Positions 1 through 10,269 of a stretch of DNA of 64,000 bases are shown here, in pieces. The position numbers and the translations under genes are program-made. Under the pieces are notes generated by a model. It was not told where the DNA came from. It searched no databases and saw only the letters and a list, made by a program, of their open reading frames with translations. Source of the stretch: Ursus arctos (taxonomy: Eukaryota > Chordata > Mammalia > Carnivora > Ursidae); the NCBI RefSeq assembly GCF_023065955.2, contig NC_079873.1:96758128-96822127 (forward strand), given 5' to 3'. Position 1 is the first letter of the stretch. The number at the start of each line of letters is the position of its first letter.

Positions 1-2
1 TC

Positions 3-19
3 AAGGAAGGAAGGAAGGG
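3..19 (+). repeat. (AAGG)n short tandem repeat
   Basis: About four units of AAGG/GGAA at the very start of the window; the left part may lie outside it. Confidence 0.7.
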
Positions 20-99
20 GAGATCATTCTTGAAGGTATGTGCCAGGTCCCGTGTGAAGAAGGGTGAGAGTGCCACCAGTCAGCACAGAGCTTTACTGG

Positions 100-290
100 G
101 AGCGTGCGTGGATGAAGGCTGGTGTAATACCCACTTCACAATAAGGGAGGCAAGGCGATACCCATTTCATGGCTAAAGAAACTGAGGCCCAGAGAACTAA
201 ATGTGTCGTTCCCAGTAAGTGGCAGGGGTAGGACCCAAATCTGCCTCCTAATCCTGAGCTCTTTCCATTCACCATGCTGTCTCCATGTAA
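100..290 (-). repeat. MIR SINE relic
   Basis: Reads in reverse: the GAAACTGAGGCCCAGAGA and GTAAGTGGCAGGG core followed by ACCCAAATCTGCCTCC matches the reverse complement of the MIR core. Ancient and diverged. Confidence 0.82.
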
Positions 291-299
291 CTAGCACTG

Positions 300-2240
300 G
301 AGAGGAAGGAGTGGTTTCACGTAAGCTAATTTTCCAGATAATTGAAGCACACATCTCTTCGCAGTGCGAGAGTGCTATTTTTATTTTAGCCATTTTTGAA
401 GAAAAACTTTCTACAATGCATCCCACACCTCCATGCCTTATTATGCAGAAGATACAGATTACTGTGCTTTTAATCTTCTATTTTCATAGCCTTCTATCTC
501 TTCTCTCACTGTGAGGCTGACAATGTTCAATACTTCCTAGGTTACTGAAGATAGCATATTAGAAATGGGGTGCTCCTAGAAGCAGGCGTACTGAAATGTG
601 ACAGTTGACAGCGAGGCGACAGCCTGCAGGATCGGGAGCTATAAAGGAACGGCAGTCTAGGGTTATTTAGTGCAGGGACAAAGAGGCCCGAGAGGCCAAA
701 TAGCCTCACAGACGATGCAGCCAGTCCTGGGACTGGAGATCCCGATAAAGACCCAGAATCCTCCAATAGAAAATGGAATTGTGTTGATTTAATTGCACTG
801 GTCTACCATGGGGAAGGGGTGACGGGGAGAGGTCCTTCCCAGCTGGGAGGAGTATTTTTTTTTCACTGATATTGTTTAGAATTGCTTGTCCACAGTGGTA
901 GAAAAAGGCAGACTTTTAGACAGTTTATTACTGTCTTCAAATCCTATATGTGCAACGTGCCCTCTTCTTGTTGGCACCCTAGGCAGACCGCCCCCACCCC
1001 TGCCTTGGGGTGCCAGTGCTCCACTGTGTTTGAAAAGGCAGGGAGAGGGGGGTTCATTTTAGAAAGATTTCCATCTCAAATGGCTCAAGAGTACGTGTGT
1101 TGAAAGGGGCAAATCTTCACTGATCTGGAAAACGTATCCTGTGTGATTAAAAAAACAAAACAAAACAATCCCTTCACGCAACCCCACCGCAGAGTGCCAT
1201 CCCATTGGCTTGCGGCCATTACTCGGATCTTTTCAAGTTCCAATCCGAATGGGCTCTGCTCTGCCTTCTCCATCTTTGTCTCCTCTGACCCGGCAAAGTT
1301 TCCCATCTTTCATCCTGTCACTTAGCTAATGGTGTGTGTCCCTCTTGCATACATTCCAGAGTCACTGGCTTCTCTCGCTAGTGGAGTCGTCAGTGAGATG
1401 CTCGGCAGATGGCTCGCTGGCTGCCGTTCTCGTCCCCTCGCTGCAGCAATCTGTTGTTCTAAATCAAAATGTTAATGAAAAATAAAAGAACACAGTGCCA
1501 ATGTCTGTCTGATTTAAATTAATATAGAGTCATACCTTTTGAGGCAGTTTTTACTGGCACGAGGTTCTCTGTACAGGCTACCCATACATATTGTATTCCC
1601 CCCCCCCAATTAAAATTAAGCGCTTTCATTGATCTGAGTGTCTCTTGGTACCCCCAACCTGTTCTCTTTAATAATAACAAAGGCCGAATACACAGCCAAT
1701 TTCAGTGTTCCGGGGAATGGCACCTTACCTGGCGGCTCCTAATTTTGAGAGATATTATATGTGATGTCTAATTATAAGCATGCTTTGATTAGATGCTGTT
1801 TCAATACTGGAATGACATGTTTACTAAATGCTTCGAGTGCAGCTCCAAGTTCGGCACGTAGTTCTTGAAATCTCTTTCAATCCATTTGTTTTAAAACTGC
1901 TGGCAAGATCATCGCTAATTTGCTACTTTAGTTACAAGGGCCCTTCACTTCCTCTGCACTCAGCGCAGTATTCATTTCTGCGGCAGCAACAGGACCACTC
2001 CCCTCTCTGGAGAAAACGCGTGTGTCTGCGAGATTATCTACGCAAGACGAATTTCCAGTTTGAGCTTAGAGAAGAAGGGATCACTATGATGTGAACATAC
2101 CTGGTCGAGGGGAAATTACCTCAGTGGTTTAATTGGCCCCAAATTCCAGAAGCCAAAAGAACAGTGGTTTCAAACAATTGCAGAGGGACACACCTTTGCT
2201 TGTTCTCCCTAAGACTACTTGGGTAGATACTACTAGGGCC
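300..2240. other. Unique intronic DNA, no gene seen
   Basis: No repeat family or coding sequence was recognised. The stretch at about 1330-2100 is AT-rich and repeat-free with many intact TAAT-type motifs (see findings). There is a short C run near 1600 and an A-rich run near 1147. Confidence 0.6.
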
Positions 2241-2249
2241 AGTGTTGGG

Positions 2250-2485
2250 AATGAGAAGAGCTAACACGGTACTTCCGACGTAGCTGGCATCCTCCTAAGT
2301 GATTTACACGTATTTACTCTTTCAATCATCAGAGCAGCCCTGTGGTTTAGGTCTATTTCACAGATGAGAAAGCTGAGGCACCCGGAGGCTAAGTAACTTG
2401 CCCAAGGCTACACAATTAGTAAGTGGCAGAGCTGAAGGTGAGCAGTTAGCCTGGCCCCGGAGCCTTCGCTTTGAACCACAAGTCT
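2250..2485 (-). repeat. MIR SINE relic, nearly full length
   Basis: GATGAGAAAGCTGAGGCACC, then GTAACTTGCCCAAGGCTACAC, then AGTAAGTGGCAGAGCTGA, in MIR order on the reverse strand. The 5'-side sequence TCATCAGAGCAGCCCTGTG also fits the MIR tail. Confidence 0.88.
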
Positions 2486-2489
2486 GTGC

Positions 2490-3248
2490 TAGACTGTGCT
2501 GGAAGAGCCCCACATCCCAAGCTCCTTGGAAGTGAGCTATTGTTTCCCTGCAGATCTGTAGGAGGTTTTCTCTGCTCAGACCGCTGTGCAGTTAGAATTA
2601 GGCGTCGTCTTCAGCAGGGCTTGTTCCTTGCTAAGTGCATGTTCTGTCTGCACGTGTCACTGCCATTAAGACTAAGCTGAGGCAGGCAAATCAAGCCGAG
2701 GCAGCAGGCAGGCAGGAGAAAAGCCTGGATTTTCAGGTGGGAGGTGGGGTGCTAGTCTTTAGGTCAGTCACCTCAGTGCCGTGCACCAGTCCACCCAACC
2801 ATGCTGACCAGAGAAGGCCAAAAAGACGTAAGGGCCCCAGAGCCCCATCCGCACCAGTAATCCAGGTGGGGACTCTGTTGGGACACACCCTCCGGTCACG
2901 CTGCTTCGGGCCCAGCGCTCCCCGCTACCTACAGGCAGAGCCACCATACAAACGGAACACCATCGAAGTCCAGCCTCTCTCCTGCTGCTCAGAGCCAGTT
3001 CAATTGGAAAAGCAAACAGTAAGAGCTGGCTCTCTCTAATTAAATATATGCATCCCAAGCCTAGGGATTTACTGGGGTATCAAGTTGTTCAAAAGAAAAG
3101 GCCCCTAGTGGGAAGGGATTGAGTGGAGAGGGAATTGTTTCCCTTGCTAAACCTCACTTTGGTGGTTATATCTTTCTGGCCTTACCAGCAACTGAATGAA
3201 AATATGAGTTTGGAGAAGGATATTACCAGACAGTAGGGTACGTTAAAC
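2490..3248. other. Unique intronic DNA, no gene seen
   Basis: Moderately GC-rich. It carries a short GGCA run near 2700-2720 and open frames on both strands at 2635-3058 that have no recognisable domain. Confidence 0.55.
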
Positions 3249-3400
3249 ACAACTCTGGGCTGGAAGCCAGGAGACCTGAGTTCCAGCTCCAGTTCTGTCT
3301 CTAACAGACCATGACCTCTCTGGGTCTCAGTTAGACCCTTTCTAAAATGAAAGGGTTGGTGTAAATAGGCTCTGAGAGCTTTCCCAACATTAAATCTTAC
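3249..3400 (+). repeat. MIR-family SINE relic
   Basis: CTGGAAGCCAGGAGACCTGAGTTC followed by ACCTCTCTGGGTCTCAGTT and AAAATGAAAGGGTTGG is the sense order of MIR/MIR3. A run of ten C residues follows at 3411-3420. Confidence 0.75.
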
Positions 3401-3629
3401 CTGATTTTAGCCCCCCCCCCATTTTTAATGAAAGTTGATTCTCCGTAGAACAACAAGGATACTCAGAGGATGATTTGACCAAATGAAGCAAAGATTTGAG
3501 CTATTTTGGGGTGTTTCTGAGCAAACAACTCAGACCACTGGAGTCAGAAAGTAGATTTCTTTTTGGTCTGGTCTCTCCCAGTTGATATTGCTAGATAATT
3601 GCTCACCCCTCTGAGTCATTGAATCGGAG

Positions 3630-3710
3630 GCTTATTGAATCTCTGGGATGGAAAGGACCTTAAAGGTCATCTTTTCCCATCTCCCTCCAGGGCCGGGCTT
3701 CCCTTTGTCC
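3630..3710 (-). repeat. MIR3/L3-type tail relic
   Basis: GGATGGAAAGGACCTTAAAGGTCATC is the reverse complement of the tail shared by MIR3 and L3 elements. Short and diverged. Confidence 0.55.
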
Positions 3711-4127
3711 AAACATAGCCAGTCTAAGCATGGGACTAGTGCCAGCTTTATATGTGAGCAGAAGAGGTGCTGCTTACTTGGCCGGAAGTCACAGGTGCTG
3801 GGATGGGTCCTCTGACCCTCACCCCCGAATAGCTCTTTCGTCCTGCTCACTGATGCCAGAAGCCCCTTTGACAGAAGGCCTAGACTTTCATTCTACATTG
3901 AAAATACATAAGATACAAATCCCTTTGGAAGAGGTGGCGCTGTCTAAATTCATATCATGATGCCTGTGACTCACCCAGCAGATCCTATCGTGAAAGCGGA
4001 TTTTAATAGGAAAGAGAGCTCAAAGATACGGAATTCTCGAAAAGAGTGAAACAGGTTTCAGTGACAGGGAAGAATTATATAGAATGGGAGTGGAGGAGAG
4101 TGAAGGACCTATAATGGGAGCCTGAGA

Positions 4128-4300
4128 GAATGTGTGGCAACTTGGAGTCAGACTTGGGTTTCTGTCTCACCTCTGCCACTTAACTGCTCTTTATTACCAT
4201 GTCAATGTCTCTTAACCTGAGTCTCAGTTTTCCAAACTGTAATATGGGCATAATAATGTCTGCTACACAGGGATCTTGTTGAATTAAGTGCGATTGTCAT
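4128..4300 (+). repeat. MIR SINE relic
   Basis: GGAGTCAGACTTGGGTTTC, then CTCTGCCACTTAACTG, then CTTAACCTGAGTCTCAGTTTTCC and TAATATGGGCATAATAATG, all in sense MIR order. Confidence 0.85.
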
Positions 4301-4309
4301 GCAAAGCCA

Positions 4310-5140
4310 CAATGGTTGCATGCTTGATTTCAATAGGCTTTCAGCCCCAGATCCACAGGGTTGCCCTAGATTGATGGCCTTTGATGTGTCTGTGCTTGGG
4401 TACGCCTCGGCTACACCCACACATATATGAATGGCGTTGATGCGCACGTCTGCAGCCACCAGTAATACTTCCAAATTGCCTTAACCATCCATGGAGCTAG
4501 CCGAGTATCAGACTCAAGCACCAGCCAGAATATCAACTAATAAGCAACTGAAATGCCAACCCAGACCTTGATCGAGATTTATAACCACAAAGAGACCAGT
4601 TCTCTGTTCCTAATTTGAGAGGGACCGTGTTTTCAAGCCTGTCCAACATAGCCCAGTTAATAGGAATTCAGAGTGGTTTCCCTAATGAATCAGCTCCAAC
4701 TAGGAGTAGACATACCCAGTGGCTTTCTTGAAAAAATGTCCCCAACATGTATTTCAATCTTACTATGGGAGAAGAGAGTTATTGACGAATGAAAAGTTAC
4801 AGTTTTAGTACAACTTTTAGGTTTAGGGAAAGGTACTGAGTCCATATGCTTGTCAAAGATAATTAGAGGAAGGTTGGGGCTGGCAAGTCTCCACCACTCA
4901 AATTCTAACCTGTGCCGCTCCTTCTACACAATTAGCCTGAATGTGGTCAGGTTCGGGTTTGGGTTTTACTGTGTTCTTTGCTTTGGGAGGGAGTGCTGGT
5001 TTGGAGGGGCTAATCACTTCTACAATTTATTATTTTCTATCATAGAAACATGGTAAGTTTGGGCTCAGGGCTCATTTTCTACCCTTTTCAAAACATGCTC
5101 AAAGCTCCATATAGAAATAACATCACTCTTTCACCCTGCC
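4310..5140. other. Unique intronic DNA, no gene seen
   Basis: AT-rich unique sequence with no repeat family, RNA gene or coding signal recognised. Confidence 0.5.
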
Positions 5141-5149
5141 ATGTTTTTG

Positions 5150-5420
5150 GCCATCTTCCTCCTTTTGCTTTCTCAATTCTTCTCATCTGAATTGCCTCCA
5201 TTTTCTATCCTGCAGTCTGCCTCTATTCTCCCCGATCTACAAATATTTCTCTTTTGAGTTCACCAGTGATCTCCTTCTTGCCAAATCCAAGGGCAGTTTT
5301 TCAGTTGTTCATCCTAAACCTCTTTGTGATGACACACCAGTTTTATCTGCTCTTAAAGTTCTCCTTAGCTTCTCTGACACTGCACTTCCTGGCTTTTTCT
5401 CTGATTTTTACCTATTCCCT
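5150..5420 (+). repeat. L2 LINE fragment
   Basis: GTTCACCAGTGATCTCCTTCTTGCCAAATCCAAGGGC matches a characteristic coding stretch of L2 in sense orientation, and CACTGCACTTCCTGGC follows. Many stops; not coding today. Confidence 0.7.
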
Positions 5421-5439
5421 CTGTGGCATCAGGAGACTC

Positions 5440-5540
5440 ACCTCTCCCTTCTGGGCTGGAGTTTCTTCAGTAAAATGAGGGGTTTAAACAGGGTGATAGT
5501 TGAAGTTTCTTCCATATCTAACATTCTGTGGCTCTCAGAG
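5440..5540 (+). repeat. MIR3-type relic
   Basis: TTTCTTCAGTAAAATGAGGGG, then GATAGTTGAAGTTTCTTCC, fits the 3' half of MIR/MIR3 in sense orientation. Confidence 0.5.
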
Positions 5541-6252
5541 TCAAGGGGATATACTCAAGATCCTTAATTTGACTTCAATATATTGTAATGTTTTTAATAC
5601 TGAAGGTTTTACAGCTACTCCTGTCTATTTTAGTGTTCCAGTAATTGATATGCGTGTACAAACTTCATAGAGCTGGGCCTTTGCTGATTTATACATATTT
5701 AATCTGTGTTTGCTTTCCGTCTTTATCTGAGAATACATATGTTTGACATGCTTGGATATTACACTGTGCCTTTCTTGAAAATAGATACAAGGTACATTCT
5801 AGAACAATATCCTGTTGCTTGTACTTAATATTAGCCTTTCAAAAATGTATTAGTCAGAAATCATTCACCTTGTTCCGTTTAATTTGGATATTTAGAAAAT
5901 TAAACAATTTTTTAAGCCAAGTGAGGCATTATGATCAACCATAAGAATTCCCCAACATCATCAACAAAAAGCTACAAATAATACACAATGGTTTAATACT
6001 GAATTCATACTTTACACAGAAATAGACTGTGGGGTGTATTAAACCCTGTGAGTCTCCTTGTAACATCACTTGAAGACATTCAAGAGGGCCTAATATTACA
6101 ATTCCTACTGATATTTTTTCCTTCACACACGCCTCAGGTACTAGACAGGACACCTTCAAGAGAGTTACCTGAGACCCCATGGCAAAAGATTGACAATCCA
6201 TGCCTTAAAAGCCATCTCCTCAAATCCTTTGAATAAGAACTTTCCCTTTCCC

Positions 6253-6477
6253 AGGGCACCAGGGTGGCTCAGTCGGTGATGTGTTCAACTCTTGATTTCT
6301 GCCAGGTCATGATCTCAGGGTCTTGAGATTGAACCCCGCATCGGCCTCCACACGGGGCGTGGAGTCTACTTGAGATTCTCTCTCTCCCTCCCCCTCCACC
6401 CCTCCCTCACCCACTCACCTGTGCACACACGTGTGCACTCTCTGCCTCTCTAATAAATAAATAAATAGATAACTAAG
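6253..6477 (+). mobile_element. SINEC (carnivore tRNA-Lys SINE)
   Basis: Head AGGGCACCAGGGTGGCTCAGTCGG, then AGGTCATGATCTCAGGGTC, then a CT-rich tract and AATAAATAAATA tail. It is flanked by a perfect 12-bp duplication TTTCCCTTTCCC (6241-6252 and 6478-6489). The head and body are diverged from consensus, so this is an older copy than the ursid-type ones. Confidence 0.93.
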
Positions 6478-6489
6478 TTTCCCTTTCCC

Positions 6490-7890
6490 TAATGAAAAGG
6501 AAGTGATGCAATGCCCGCATCCAAGGGGCACACAATAAATATATGTTGGTAGTGAAAAGGTCAAAAGAAGGAAACTGTGAGTGTACAGGTAGAAAACGCC
6601 TGTCCCTGTGAAGGAAGCCAGTCAAGAGTGAGGCTAAGGGCCCTCAAGCTGCTCCCAAAGCAAGCCACATGAAAAAGCAGCTGAGGTTGTAGAATTTTAC
6701 TTGTCACCGAAGAACATCTGAATTGGAAAGACCTTGCATACAAAGGCGTTCTCTTGATCCACGGAACAGAAATAGGTCAGTGTCTCATCAAGGCGATATA
6801 CTATCATTCCCCCTCTCACAGGAGAAATTCAGTGACTCGGCCAAAGCTCTAAGAATCAGGGGCTGAGTCAACAGACCCCCAAATCTCTGTCAAGAATTCA
6901 AAACCTCTTCATTTACATAACAGGACGACAGCTGGCTGCCACTCTTACTTCTCCAGCTCTTCCTCCTTCTTCTCCCCCTCCCTCCTCTTGTCTCTCTCTC
7001 TCACACACACAAGCACCACCTACCATTTTAGTGTTCAGAAATTTGCTTGGTGGGCTGATTTTTATTGTATCATATAGTTTTGTTATCCAGTGTTGTCAGG
7101 GACTAGACACTCAAATTAATAGACTTGGGTATTCAAGTTACCAGAGAACTACTAAACCCTCCGTGAAAGGTTTAATACCCATTTTTAAGAGTTAGAAGAA
7201 AATAAAATTTACTCATGACTCACAATACACTGTCCATAAAGTTAGCGCTCATTGATGATTCAGCGCTGCCCTGGAAGGACTTCATGTAGTTAAGTGAAAC
7301 GTACCATCTTAGGAATGACGGGACCGTGAAAGTCTGTTCTAGGTAAAACACTGATCCTAAGGTCTCTGGGAAAAGAAACAACCTAGATTATTTTTAAAGT
7401 GAGTAAACATCACCAGGATTGTTATATAAAAAGAAAAAAAAATTCTACCTTGAGATTGAAAACTACCCTGTCTTCCATTTATTTTCAAATGAGAAATCCC
7501 AACGCTCTACTCTTATAAGGAATAATGTGATATCTCATTTTGGAACTCAGACTGTTTACTTCTCTAGAAACATCTTTATCTTTTGGGCCTTTAAGATATT
7601 ACCCTGAGAGGTCATTTTCACTATGTTGCACTGTCATAACTTCAGGCGTAAATACATTCGACAAAATGCCAATTTATTTGTCAAGAGCTCCAGGTGGTAT
7701 AGTGCCAGTGACAAAGGGTTTGCTGTTACGTGCCAAAAGTTATATTTAGGTTTCTGGCACAAATTAATAATTACTTATAACATTTTATAAAGAATAAGAA
7801 ATCATCCCGACAGTCTTCCATCCAAAGCAACACCACCATTTGTTCTATTAGTACGCGGAGCTTTTCAGCGTCAAGGAGAGAATGAGGAGT
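6490..7890. other. Unique intronic DNA with a CT/CA low-complexity tract
   Basis: Contains a pyrimidine tract ending in (CT)n(CA)n at about 6955-7012. Otherwise no repeat family or gene was recognised. Confidence 0.55.
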
Positions 7891-7899
7891 AATCATAGA

Positions 7900-8080
7900 A
7901 CAGTGATAACTACGAACAGTCACCTCTCCCGCTGTGCCAGGCGTTTGCCAAATGCTTTTACATGTTTTATGTCCTTTAAATCCATACGATGGGACCTACG
8001 CCATAGGTATCTTTGTTAGCCCCATTTTACCAATAAGGAAACTGAAGCCTAGAGAAGTGGGGGTGTCCCCAGACAAAGGG
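7900..8080 (-). repeat. MIR SINE relic
   Basis: TGTGCCAGGCGTTTGCCAAATGC, then CCCCATTTTACCAATAAGGAAACTGAAGCC, in reverse MIR order. Confidence 0.83.
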
Positions 8081-8154
8081 TCATTTGCTCAGACAAATGA
8101 CCTGGGTAGAGAAACGCGTTCAGAATTGCATTAGTTGTTTCCTGTGAAGGAGCA

Positions 8155-8400
8155 TTAATATTTAGTGAGCATCTACCATGGGCCAGGAACTGGGCCAAGG
8201 GCTTTACATAAGTTGCCTCACTTAATACCCCCATCAACCTTATGAGATTGTTATTTTTAAACACACTTTACAGATAAAGGGAAGAGAAGATCAAAGAAGT
8301 TAAGGAATTTCCCCCGAGGCCATGCCACTAAAGAGGGCAAAGCTAGGATGTTAATTGAGATAAGTTTGACCCTAAAGGTCATGCTCTCTCTACTATAAAG
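8155..8400 (-). repeat. MIR SINE relic
   Basis: A second reverse MIR directly after the previous one: TGAGCATCTACCATGGGCCAGG, then CACTTTACAGATAAAGG, AGTTAAGGAATTTCCCC and a diverged 5' end near 8400. Confidence 0.85.
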
Positions 8401-8837
8401 TAAAAATCAAGCCAGCGAAGGAGACAAGCCATGGTTTAATAATGAATTCCATATTCTGTTTCCTCGGATCCAAAATCTTAGTCGCGAAAGCCAATCCCAA
8501 AGCCAATGCCCGTAGTAAATTCTCCAGCCCTCCCGTACACAGAGCTTTTTATCCTATGGAACACAGGGTTACAGCATTCTGCTCCCTTTTAGCTTTCAGA
8601 GCAGTGAATGAGAACTGGTTGAAGCCATTCTCCAGAATTATCTCAGGACAAATGAAGAGAAAATAGACACTAAAAGTCCAAATTATCTAAACTTCTCCAT
8701 ATGCAGCAGGACTGCTTTCTCTGAGATGATGAGTTAACTCCTTCACGCCATTAGATACCTTAGTACAGGAAGCCAGGCCCTCCACTCTTAGTGGCCTGAC
8801 AGCTTTAACAGCCTCTCCAAACAGAAACACTCCATCA

Positions 8838-8985
8838 GCATTTCTCAGAGGAATCCCTTGGAGTGCTTATTAAAAATGCAGATACCGAAGCCCAACCCCT
8901 GAGAGCAGGACCTGTGAATGCGCGCGTTTTAACAAACGCCTCAGGTCACTTAGACGTAAGCTTTGTGGATTGCTGTACGAAGTGA
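8838..8985 (+). mobile_element. MER5-type DNA transposon relic (hAT-Charlie)
   Basis: AGTGCTTATTAAAAATGCAGAT, then CCCAACCCCTGAGAGCAGG and a GTTTTAACAAACGCCTCAGG segment resemble MER5A/B. Terminal repeats are degraded. Confidence 0.68.
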
Positions 8986-9419
8986 TAAAACGCTCCTCTC
9001 TCAGGCCTTACTAGTTCTGAATTGGGGGTGCTCACACACAGGAGCTGAATTTCTTCTCACCCTATGCAAGGAGGGAAAGGCTCCCTGGAATTAACTAACA
9101 AACTAGTTCACGTAAGCTTTAAGGTGTAGGAGCACTTGTTGGCAGAGAGAAGATTAAGGTTAGTTGACATCCGTCCACCTAGTCCTTCTAGCAGGACACA
9201 GGAGCTGGAACACGTCTACGTACTGTAATAGCTCTGACTCTCCTTTAGCCTTTTGACGGTCCCTATATAAAGTTCAATGCTCACCTAAGAACATTCTGTA
9301 ACTTAGACTTTACCCTAATTAAGACTGATCTTAATGTCAATTTAGCCCTAAATAATGAAGTGGAACTATGTTTCTGTTCTGAGTCAAGTCTAAAGCAAGA
9401 ATAGAAGCCTCAGTAATGA

Positions 9420-9485
9420 ATAGCAACTAATTGAGGGCTTACTGCATACCAGGCATGATTACAAGAGCTAAAATACTGGATTAAA
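9420..9485 (-). repeat. MIR fragment
   Basis: TGAGGGCTTACTGCATACCAGGCATG is the reverse-strand 3' part of MIR only. Confidence 0.6.
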
Positions 9486-9697
9486 AGGTTCCGTCATGAG
9501 ATAATTTTGCCTACCGTCTGTAACCTCCTCTGGAACATTCACAAGGCACATGAACCTATTAGGAGCTCCAAGAAGGCTTTGCAGCAATGAAATCAATTTC
9601 TTTTTCTTAACTCAAACTTAACCAAAACCTACTTGATCATAGGCGCCTTTTATGAGGAAAACCTCCCGATGTGCACTTTGAGCATGTGCCGCTCTGC

Positions 9698-9845
9698 ACC
9701 AGTGTTTCTCAAAATGTTGCTAGTGGCGTCAAAACACCGTCACCTCAGGCCTGTAGAATCCATCTCTGTGGGAAGGTGGCAGGCGGGGGTTGGCTAGTAA
9801 GGAATCTGCATTCTTAGGTAACTCTTAGATACGATGCTCTAGCCT
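9698..9845 (+). mobile_element. MER5-like DNA transposon relic
   Basis: Begins CCAGTGTTTCTCAAAATG, like a MER5 terminal inverted repeat, and contains AATCTGCATTCTTAGGTAA. No intact right end. Confidence 0.5.
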
Positions 9846-10109
9846 ATCCCAGAAGAATCCATAGTTGCTCCAAAGGTGAGGGAAATCTTTCTGGCTACAT
9901 TGGCAAAGTTGACTGAAAATTAAATTCCAAAGATGGAAAATATGACACAACTACATTTTGACACTTGAAATCTCACCACCTGACCAGTCCAAAAAAACAG
10001 GGCTCTTCACAGGGGAAATGTTTGTCCTTAAGTAACTAGGATCCAGAAATAGTGCCCAGAACGCGCCCAGCTAAGTATTCCCCAAAGCTCTGCTGTCACA
10101 TCAGGGTAC

Positions 10110-10260
10110 AATGGGAGAGCACAGGTGGGCAGATCTGTTCTACCACTACCTTAGCTGTAGGGTTTTGGGCCAGTCACTTGACCTGCCTGTTTCTTCATCT
10201 GTAAAATGAGGATGGTTATCTCTACCTCAGAGCGCCACCGTGAGAATAAACTGGTGGTGT
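10110..10260 (+). repeat. MIR SINE relic
   Basis: TTTTGGGCCAGTCACTTGACC, then TTTCTTCATCTGTAAAATGAGGATGG, in sense MIR order. Confidence 0.85.
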
Positions 10261-10269
10261 GGATAGAGA

